9,603 nt of DNA from Deltaproteobacteria bacterium (GTDB lineage: Bacteria > Desulfobacterota > Desulfuromonadia > Geobacterales > Pseudopelobacteraceae): positions 1-9,603 of the forward strand of contig JACRCG010000095.1 in NCBI GenBank assembly GCA_016219145.1, written 5' to 3'. Positions 1-5,840 of the stretch are shown piece after piece. The translations under genes were made by a program, and so were the position numbers. Every line of letters begins with the position of its first letter. Position 1 is the first letter of the stretch. A model generated the notes under the pieces. That model saw nothing but the letters and a program-made list of their open reading frames with translations, had not been told where the DNA came from and did no database searches.

Positions 1-1096
1 CTTCGCGATGCTGGTTGGCCGGAATCAGAATCTCATCCACCGGTCCCAGCAGGGAAGCTTCAACCTGTCCGGCTGGCGAGATACTGATACGGTAGCTTTT
101 CTTCAATTCCGACCGATTACCGATAGTAGCCCGCCAGGACTGCACCTGAAACCCGTCCGGCGTCAAAAGCGACTCAACAGACGCAACCCGCTGGACAGCA
201 AAAGCATCCTGATTCCGTGCGATCATACCCCAAAAGAATGCGATGCCGATCAACAGCGTGAGCAGCGAGAGTGTAATCGTTTTACTTCCGAAACGGACAC
301 CTGAAGCTTTGGTTTTACCAAAGCGGTAGTCGATCAACCCTGCTCCATCCGGCCTGTTTTCCATAACGCTCCGGCAGGCGTCGATACAGCGTCCGCAGCC
401 GATACACTCGATCTGAAAACCGTCGCGGACATCGATCCCCATCGGACAGCAACGCACACAGGAGCTGCAGTTCAGGCAGCGCTCAGCGGTTTCTTCCAGA
501 AAAGCCAGATTAAGGGTTCCGGAGTCCATCAAAGCCGTCTGTAATCTGCCATAAGGGCAGTAGCTGCGGCAGAAGCTGCGCTTGACCAGAATCAGGTTGA
601 GATAACCGAACAGGGTAAGACTCAGGAAACAGCACAGGATCAGCGGATGAGGCGGAATTTTGCGGAGATTGGAAAACAGCAGCCCAGGCGGCATAAACCA
701 GCAGAGCAGGTTGAATGCGATCAGTTTGGAAATTATCAGCGCGATCAGATGTTCGACCAGTTTCGAAAAAACCGGCGACACTCGTTTTTGGAAAGGGCGT
801 CCGATCAGCTCCGCCAGATCGTTAAAAACCGTCTGGGGGCAGAGCCAGCCGCACCAGACCCGCCCCAGCACTACCGTCAGCAACAAAAAAACAATGATCA
901 CAAACAGTGTCGCCAACAGCAGCAGATAAAACTGGTCAACACGAACCGGCACACCGGCCAGGTAGAGCGTCAGCAGGCTGATGTCCATGCGTAGAAACGG
1001 ATTTCCGTTCAGGCTGGCAAACGGCAGCAGAAGCGCCGCTGCTATCAGGAGCGCCTGCACCAGCCTGCGTTTAGGGGTTATACGAGGAAATGGCAT
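1..1096 (-). CDS. ccoG: CcoG/FixG/RdxA-family membrane polyferredoxin (cytochrome c oxidase accessory protein), 3' end outside the window
   Basis: The first 365 residues are visible and the reading frame is still open at the left edge. From the ATG the protein has a hydrophobic helix at about 13-27, another at 55-78 leading into GRVWCGWLCPQT (78-89), then helices near 115-135 and 152-171. CRSYCPYGR (176-184) follows. Two ferredoxin-like clusters come next: C207, C210, C213, C217-Pro and C231, C234, C237, C241, with CIGCGRCIDAC clearly visible. A last helix lies at about 272-292, followed by the start of the periplasmic Ig-like FixG domain. This order is diagnostic of CcoG/FixG. CcoG is known to support cbb3 oxidase assembly, with a reported role in copper reduction. 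The start has an AGGA 10 nt upstream. The N-terminus is shorter than in typical CcoG. No ccoNOPQ genes are in view, so the partner is unknown; a related polyferredoxin role is possible. Confidence 0.9.
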   Translation of the reverse strand, partial: MPFPRITPKRRLVQALLIAAALLLPFASLNGNPFLRMDISLLTLYLAGVPVRVDQFYLLLLATLFVIIVFLLLTVVLGRVWCGWLCPQTVFNDLAELIGRPFQKRVSPVFSKLVEHLIALIISKLIAFNLLCWFMPPGLLFSNLRKIPPHPLILCCFLSLTLFGYLNLILVKRSFCRSYCPYGRLQTALMDSGTLNLAFLEETAERCLNCSSCVRCCPMGIDVRDGFQIECIGCGRCIDACRSVMENRPDGAGLIDYRFGKTKASGVRFGSKTITLSLLTLLIGIAFFWGMIARNQDAFAVQRVASVESLLTPDGFQVQSWRATIGNRSELKKSYRISISPAGQVEASLLGPVDEILIPANQHRE

Positions 1097-1148
1097 TAAG
1101 TAAAATTCCTGAAGATACCGTTTTCTCGCTCCGGATGACCGGTTTTAC

Positions 1149-1269
1149 TCCGATTCCAGATCAAAGATGATCTCAAGGCGGCGAGGAAATCGGCGACGGA
1201 AGCGTACAAATAGTACGTTGAGGAGCCGATGACGAGCCAACGTAGAGAGGGCTTTGATATGAAATCGGA
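1149..1269. repeat. 121-bp imperfect palindromic repeat element between two genes
   Basis: The ends form an 18-bp terminal inverted repeat (1149-1166 against 1252-1269, 16 of 18 positions pairing). Inner blocks pair about the same centre near 1209.5: TCTC 1171-1174 with GAGA 1245-1248, GGC 1180-1182 with GCC 1236-1238, ATCGGC 1189-1194 with GCCGAT 1225-1230, and CGTAC 1203-1207 with GTACG 1213-1217 around a 5-nt loop. The whole element can therefore fold as one long interrupted hairpin or cruciform. It begins 8 nt after the stop codon of the large upstream gene. From memory it resembles a dispersed palindromic repeat seen in Geobacter-type genomes; only one copy is in this window, so dispersal is not shown here. 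Confidence 0.75.
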
Positions 1270-1277
1270 ATTTGACA

Positions 1278-4200
1278 CTATTTTACCTCGATATCGACCG
1301 ACGAACTTCCAACCACACCACTGGCATTGTTAACGATTACAGAAACGGAATATGAGCCCGGATCAGAGGCAAGGAATGTGACCGTTTCGCCATCTCCGGC
1401 GTGGTTGCCGCTCCATTCATAACGCAATGTCCCCTCGTTGCCTTTCGGGTTTTCCAATACCGCCTTGATCTCTACGAACTCGCCCGGTTCCGCCTGCGTC
1501 CTGGCCGCGACCAGGCGCACATAGGTATCGGCAGGCGCTTCGGCCATTGCTGCTGCCCGCGCCGCCGGCTGCGCAGTGGTTTGTCCAAGGCGCTGCTGGC
1601 CGATACGCAGCGATACCAGCATGCTTTCCACCGCTTCCAGCAGTTGCGGATAACGTTCGGCGGCGGCGGCGCGCGTATCGGATTTCACATAGGGTTTGCC
1701 CTGCTCATCAGTGGCCATGATCAGGAAGCCAGCCGTTTCCAGCGAGTATTCAATGCCGATCTGAACGCGGCCGTCCTTCAGAAAAGCCTGGCCAGACCCG
1801 GACTGTGGTGACGTCCTGCGCACGATTTCACCCTTGAAACTGCCGATGTTGAGCGGCGACACCTGCTGTCCGCTGCCCCAGCGCTTGTTTTCGTTAAACA
1901 GTCCCTCGGCCCAGTCGTTCAGGGCCTGGTCGGAATAGTCGATACGCACCGCCATACCGGCCTTGGCATAGACGTAATCGCCCGGCACGGGACTATTCTC
2001 AACCATCGATACTTCGCGCCAGTTGACACGGCCGTCGTCGGCACGCTTCCAGCCATCGGGCATCTTGAAATCGATCTCGACCGGCTTGAGGGTAACCGGC
2101 AGCGCCAGCACCGTACCGGCGGCAACCGGATCTTTGGACGGATCGGGCAGAACCGGCGGCGGCTGTTTTTCGGCGTTGGCTGCCGCCTCTTCCATTTTGC
2201 GTATGAACTCTTCGCGTTCGGCTTCGCTCATCGCGGCAACCTTGCGGTCCATCTCGGCCTGAGCCTTGTCCAGATCGGCCATGGCCTTATCGAGCTGCGA
2301 CGACAGGCTGGCCTCCTTGTCCATAAAGATGAAGGCCAGCTCAAGCTGTTCCGGCTTCTGGATGTCGTACACCTGCGGGGCCTGCACTTCGATGTCGATG
2401 CGGTCACCGTCGGCGCGCTCGCTCAGCACCTGCACCGGATATTTGAAGACGCCCCCCGGCTGGCCGGTCGGATCAAACGAGAGCAGCATGAAATCCTGCT
2501 GGGTCAGCTGAGTACCGCGCGGCCAGAGCACCACCTTGTACTTGCCCGGCTTGAAGTCCGGCATTTTGGAGCGGTTCCAGGAGAGCTTGACACGCTCGCC
2601 GGCCATGATTTCGGTCGGCAGACTCAAGCTGGCCTTCTGCTGCTGCTCGACCTTTGCCCGCGCAACACTGACCACATCCACCACAAACGGCACCTTGCGA
2701 ACGTAGTGCCGCTCCAGGAGCGGTTTGGCGTCCAATACGTCGATGGCTCCGGAGAGGCCGCCGACCGACACGCTGATCCTGATTGCGAACTCGGCCTCCA
2801 GCGGCCAGCTGCCGCGGCCGGGCAGGCTGAAATTCTGCCCCTCGAACAGTTCGTTCAGATTGCCATAGGCGCGCACGACCTTTTTCTGCCCATTCTGGTT
2901 CCAGGTCACCGTGCCCTCGTAGATGGTATAGACCAGGCGGTTCTTGCCCCCCAGCGGCTTGATAGTGTCCTCAAGACGGCGCAGACGGTCGCGGAACTCG
3001 GCCGAATCCGTGCTGCTGTCCAGCCGCACAGTGACTGAGGCCGGTGCGCCGGCTTCGACCTGTACCGGCTGCGGTTCGATCACCGCTCGCAGCACGGTGC
3101 CGTTCATGACCTCATCCAGCTCCAGGGCCTGATCAAGATAGTCGATCAGGATGCGCTTGCGTTCGCGCAGCCATTCGGCGGTGACGATCGGGCGCATGCG
3201 ATTGACCAGCGCCTGCCATTTACCCTGGGTGATTTCCGGCGTGCCGAAGCCACACAACATCTGGATGTGCGTAGCCTGGCTCTCGACCGCCTGCCGTACT
3301 TCGTCGGCCGAAGCCAGATCGACAGCCAGTTGATGTATGTTCATCTCCTTGCGCGTCGTCCCTTCACACCCCTGTACCGAGGAAATACCGGCCAGGAATT
3401 CTTCCCAGTCCTGGCTGCGAACGGACATGTCATAGCCGGCCTCCTTGGCAGTTTCTATGACATGGTTGGCCAGCATCGTCACCGCGCCGATCGGCAGCGA
3501 CGCCAGCATGGCGGCTTCGACGCCGGCCTGGCGCAGCGCAGTCTCCATCCCCTGTGCGCCCCAGGTACCGGCAACCTGCCAGGTCGAATAGACCAGGAAT
3601 ACTCCCTGCACCGCCCGCTCGAACATTACCCAGTTATCAGCAGCTTCCCAGGTCTCGCGGAACCACTGGCCGACTTTGTCAAATTTGCCGGACGCCTTGG
3701 AATCGAGTATCGCCATCAGGATCTGACGGTCGGTCGCCCCCGGATTACGGGCCAGTTCACCCAGCAGCGAGGCCTGCATACGGGTGCCGCGCACCACACG
3801 CTGCACATCTGCGACGCTGACAACACCCTGCTCGGCATTTATGATCATAGCATCCAGAGCGCTGAAGCTGTCAGCCAGAGCACCGGCGGACAGGTTACCC
3901 TTCTTGGCGGCCAGGTTAAGCGTTGATTTCAGGCGCTTCAGATATTTGGCCAGCAGGGCAGGATCGTTCTCGTGCAGCGCTTCCAGCGCTTTCTCGGCCC
4001 ACTGCGCCGACAGGTTGGCAGCGCCTTCAAGCGTGTAGCGTCCCGGCCCCTCGGCCAGGTGCACCAGATCGACAAAACCGGCCCGTACCGCGCCCTTGCC
4101 GGAGTTCCAGAACAGCCGTCCGCCGGACTCAAACTCCTGAATTGCCGCTGTGGTACCTTCACCCCAGACACCTTCGACGATCTTCCCGGCCAGATTCGGG

Positions 4201-4799
4201 ACCGTGCCCAGCCGTTTGAATGTCGCCGCTGCTGTCTTTTCGTCAACAACTGCACGCATCAGACCTGGCGGCGCATAAAGATTCACGCTCTTTAGAATCT
4301 TGCCGACCAGAGCTTCGCCCCCCTGCTGCGCCAACGCCTTCGCCTCGGCCGGCTGGAAGCCGTATTTCAGCAGAGTGTCCTCGATCGCCTTGGCGCCGGC
4401 GTTCTTCGGGAACAGTGACTGGATGCCGTTGCGCAGCTTGTCCTGAGCCGCCCGCCAGCGGTATGCTACGGCCTGATCCTTGCCCTTCATGACCAGACGC
4501 AGATCATGGTCGGAGGTGCCTCCCAGCAGAGGATCGGCATAAGCGCGCGAAATCGGCCCCTTTCCGGTGGCCTGGCCCGCTTTTTTGGCACTGTCGGCGA
4601 CCGGCCGCAGCCACGACCCCTGGCCGATGATCTGCAGCTGCGGATCAGCCATCAAGAGCTGCTCCAGCTGTTCCAGCACGATCCGGCGGGTACCCTGAAC
4701 CTGCGGCATGGTCTGTGCCAGCCCAGCAGCATGAACGCCGCCAGCCAGCGCCAGCCATAACAGGACGACACACAAACGAAAAAACAGTCGCGCGCTCAT
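1278..4799 (-). CDS. Large exported protein of unknown function with C-terminal PKD/Ig-like domain (1173 aa)
   Basis: I do not recognise a named family. I chose the ATG at 4799 because GGGGAGG lies 5 nt upstream and the protein then opens with a classic signal peptide (basic ARLFFR, hydrophobic core, cleavage near HAA, residue 25). A start at 4853 would add 18 residues before it. Numbered from 4799: LLGGTSDHDLRLVM near 91-104 resembles the SDxDL core of nucleotidyltransferases. A long helical region runs from about 130 to 560 and has hydrophobic stretches near 393-410 and 424-448. Beta-rich Ig-like segments cover about 570-820, and a charged coiled coil 827-879. A Pro-rich linker leads to a globular region of about 906-1067. 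An Ala/Pro linker (1072-1090) and a PKD-like domain (1092-1173) end the protein. The mature protein has only two cysteines (478 and 516), possibly a periplasmic disulfide. It lies alone behind a terminator. Confidence 0.85.
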   Translation of the reverse strand: MSARLFFRLCVVLLWLALAGGVHAAGLAQTMPQVQGTRRIVLEQLEQLLMADPQLQIIGQGSWLRPVADSAKKAGQATGKGPISRAYADPLLGGTSDHDLRLVMKGKDQAVAYRWRAAQDKLRNGIQSLFPKNAGAKAIEDTLLKYGFQPAEAKALAQQGGEALVGKILKSVNLYAPPGLMRAVVDEKTAAATFKRLGTVPNLAGKIVEGVWGEGTTAAIQEFESGGRLFWNSGKGAVRAGFVDLVHLAEGPGRYTLEGAANLSAQWAEKALEALHENDPALLAKYLKRLKSTLNLAAKKGNLSAGALADSFSALDAMIINAEQGVVSVADVQRVVRGTRMQASLLGELARNPGATDRQILMAILDSKASGKFDKVGQWFRETWEAADNWVMFERAVQGVFLVYSTWQVAGTWGAQGMETALRQAGVEAAMLASLPIGAVTMLANHVIETAKEAGYDMSVRSQDWEEFLAGISSVQGCEGTTRKEMNIHQLAVDLASADEVRQAVESQATHIQMLCGFGTPEITQGKWQALVNRMRPIVTAEWLRERKRILIDYLDQALELDEVMNGTVLRAVIEPQPVQVEAGAPASVTVRLDSSTDSAEFRDRLRRLEDTIKPLGGKNRLVYTIYEGTVTWNQNGQKKVVRAYGNLNELFEGQNFSLPGRGSWPLEAEFAIRISVSVGGLSGAIDVLDAKPLLERHYVRKVPFVVDVVSVARAKVEQQQKASLSLPTEIMAGERVKLSWNRSKMPDFKPGKYKVVLWPRGTQLTQQDFMLLSFDPTGQPGGVFKYPVQVLSERADGDRIDIEVQAPQVYDIQKPEQLELAFIFMDKEASLSSQLDKAMADLDKAQAEMDRKVAAMSEAEREEFIRKMEEAAANAEKQPPPVLPDPSKDPVAAGTVLALPVTLKPVEIDFKMPDGWKRADDGRVNWREVSMVENSPVPGDYVYAKAGMAVRIDYSDQALNDWAEGLFNENKRWGSGQQVSPLNIGSFKGEIVRRTSPQSGSGQAFLKDGRVQIGIEYSLETAGFLIMATDEQGKPYVKSDTRAAAAERYPQLLEAVESMLVSLRIGQQRLGQTTAQPAARAAAMAEAPADTYVRLVAARTQAEPGEFVEIKAVLENPKGNEGTLRYEWSGNHAGDGETVTFLASDPGSYSVSVIVNNASGVVGSSSVDIEVK

Positions 4800-4804
4800 A
4801 TTTG

Positions 4805-4811
4805 CCTCCCC
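4805..4811 (-). promoter_or_regulatory. Ribosome binding site that fixes the start of the large exported protein
   Basis: The minus strand reads GGGGAGG, ending 5 nt before the ATG at 4799. It is a much better Shine-Dalgarno than anything before the in-frame start at 4853, and the shorter product begins directly with a signal peptide. Confidence 0.75.
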
Positions 4812-4896
4812 TGAAGCTTGAACTTCCAGTTTGTCAATCCGGGACGCCTGCAAATTTAAACAAATTCCTGGTTCGTGTTAAATCAGAAAAAGCCAC

Positions 4897-4914
4897 TCCT
4901 GATATATCACAGGA
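4897..4914. promoter_or_regulatory. Palindromic site upstream of the large exported protein gene, possible operator
   Basis: The site contains a perfect 10-bp palindrome, TGATATATCA, flanked by TCCTG and CAGGA-like half-sites that are out of register by two bases. It lies between the tRNA-Pro terminator and the large gene, about 100 bp before that gene's start, where a promoter would be expected. I could not identify a convincing -35/-10 pair here. It could be an operator or chance AT-rich symmetry. Confidence 0.25.
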
Positions 4915-4935
4915 ATAGCTTTTAAATAAATACAG

Positions 4936-4971
4936 AAACAGCCACCCGGGGAATCCCCTGAGTGGCTGTTT
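4936..4971 (-). terminator. Rho-independent terminator after tRNA-Pro
   Basis: A perfect 10-bp stem (4936-4945 with 4962-4971, AAACAGCCAC against GTGGCTGTTT) encloses a second GGGG/CCCC stem at 4948-4951 and 4955-4958. On the minus strand it is followed by a T-rich stretch (TTTCTGTATTTATTT). It begins 4 nt after the encoded CCA of the tRNA, so it should end the pheST-ihfA-merR-tRNA transcript and separate it from the large exported protein gene. Confidence 0.8.
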
Positions 4972-4975
4972 TAAT

Positions 4976-5052
4976 TGGTCGGTGCGACAAGATTTGAACT
5001 TGCGACCACTAGACCCCCAGTCTAGTGCGCTACCAGGCTGCGCTACGCACCG
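4976..5052 (-). tRNA. tRNA-Pro, anticodon GGG, CCA encoded
   Basis: On the minus strand the acceptor stem CGGTGCG pairs with CGCACCG, followed by discriminator A and an encoded CCA. The D arm AGCGCAGCCTGGTAGCGC, the anticodon stem CTAGA/TCTAG around loop CTGGGGG (anticodon GGG, reading CCC and CCU) and a T loop with GTTCAAATC are all present. C1-G72, A73 and G35-G36 are the bacterial proline identity elements. It starts 14 nt after the merR stop with no terminator between, so it is probably processed from the same transcript. Confidence 0.97.
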
Positions 5053-5066
5053 AAAAAACTCTCATA

Positions 5067-5420
5067 TCACAATATACTTCGTAACTCATTAAGATCATGA
5101 CGTACTTCTTTTAACAATTCTGACAGACTTTTTTCGCAGGATGCGGGAAGCAGGTCATCCGCATTGATAAGCTTGCCTTTCGGCGATATTCTCTTTTTCA
5201 CGCCTTCGATAGTAAACTTTTCGTCGTACAGCAGTCGTTTAACCTGCAGGATCAATTCAACTTCATTTTTCGAATACAGCCTCTGTCCGGTGACGCTTTT
5301 TTCTGGTTTTAAAAAATCGAACTCTGATTCCCAGAAGCGCAATACCGAGGTTTTGACTTCTAAAATTCCGGCCACCTCGCCGATCTTGAAGTACAATTTG
5401 TCTGGTAAGATCGGAGCCAT
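5067..5420 (-). CDS. Short MerR-family transcriptional regulator (117 aa)
   Basis: The N-terminus carries a MerR winged helix-turn-helix: FKIGEVAGILEVKTSVLRFW (11-30) is the DNA-binding helix pair and QRLYSKNEVELI (46-57) the wing and following helix. A second helical pair runs to about residue 78. A short amphipathic helix at 97-116 could form the antiparallel dimer coiled coil. The protein then stops, so there is no effector-binding domain. Its only cysteine (95) makes a metal- or redox-sensing MerR unlikely. It lies 24 nt after ihfA, in the same direction. The Shine-Dalgarno is weak (AGG 11 nt before ATG), which suggests coupling to ihfA translation or a low expression level. A MerR gene in this position is, as I recall, typical of Geobacter-like genomes. 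The target is unknown. Confidence 0.88.
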   Translation of the reverse strand: MAPILPDKLYFKIGEVAGILEVKTSVLRFWESEFDFLKPEKSVTGQRLYSKNEVELILQVKRLLYDEKFTIEGVKKRISPKGKLINADDLLPASCEKSLSELLKEVRHDLNELRSIL

Positions 5421-5444
5421 GATGACAGCAACCTATGTACGCGC

Positions 5445-5729
5445 CTATCTGGCTTCGGAGTTGATAGTGCTTTTGAGTACCTGGCTGGGCTTGAAGGTCA
5501 GGATCCGGCGGGCATTAATTGTAATGGTATCTCCGGTTTGGGGATTGCGACCTCTGCGATCTGCTTTCTGTTTGACAACAAAATTACCGAAACCGGCAAT
5601 CTTGATCTTTTCTCCGGATTCAAGAGTGCTTTTGAGAATACCAAAAACAGACTCGACAATTTCTGCAGACTCTTTTTTCGAAAAACCGATCTTCTGATGA
5701 ATCCTTTCAACGATATCTGCCTTGGTCAT
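5445..5729 (-). CDS. ihfA: Integration host factor subunit alpha (94 aa)
   Basis: A member of the HU/IHF DNABII family. Heterodimeric IHF binds specific sites and bends DNA sharply, serving transcription, recombination and nucleoid structure in the cytoplasm. The N-terminal helices cover about 1-42. GFGNF is at 46-50, and the beta-arm carries GRNPQTGD (60-67) with the intercalating proline at 63. ARRILTFKP (73-81) follows and the usual C-terminal helix ends the protein. Length fits the family. ARR and GRNP agree with IhfA more than HU, but an HU-like or second IHF paralogue cannot be excluded. The start has GAGGT 4 nt upstream. The gene follows pheT as in E. coli, but with 111 bp between, containing a possible promoter of its own. 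Confidence 0.93.
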   Translation of the reverse strand: MTKADIVERIHQKIGFSKKESAEIVESVFGILKSTLESGEKIKIAGFGNFVVKQKADRRGRNPQTGDTITINARRILTFKPSQVLKSTINSEAR

Positions 5730-5778
5730 AACTACCTCAGAAAGTATAAGTTAATATCCTGAAACAAAAGGGGAAAAA

Positions 5779-5807
5779 TCTATAGCATAGCCAAAATCAT
5801 TTCGCAA
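5779..5807 (-). promoter_or_regulatory. Candidate sigma-70 promoter for ihfA
   Basis: On the minus strand TTGCGA (5802-5807) is separated by exactly 17 bp from TATAGA (5779-5784), which is preceded by TGC as in an extended -10. It lies in the 111-bp gap between pheT and ihfA, about 50 bp before the ihfA start. Both boxes match consensus at four of six positions. Confidence 0.45.
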
Positions 5808-5840
5808 CAGGTTTTTAAAGCGGAAAGTTGACAGTATTTT

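Noticed and set aside
647..994. 115-residue plus-strand frame rich in Gln and Arg
   Set aside because: It is the complement of the ccoG-type gene, whose conserved Cys motifs show the minus strand is coding.
1096..1278. 60-residue minus-strand frame opening with GTG that overlaps the stop of the large gene (TAGTG) and ends at the ccoG start
   Set aside because: Two thirds of it is the palindromic element 1149-1269, and no Shine-Dalgarno or protein-like features are visible. Similar short hypothetical proteins are probably translations of this repeat.
3267..3926. 219-residue plus-strand frame inside the large exported protein gene
   Set aside because: It is antisense to a long convincing gene with GC-rich third positions, which commonly produces such frames; the product has no recognisable domain or start signal.
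4800..4853. 18-residue N-terminal extension of the large exported protein (start at 4853)
   Set aside because: It would place a charged segment before an evident signal peptide and lacks a good ribosome binding site, whereas the ATG at 4799 has GGGGAGG 5 nt upstream.
4976..4980. tRNA-Pro 3' end as a phage or island attachment site
   Set aside because: No integrase gene and no second copy of the tRNA 3' end is visible within the window.
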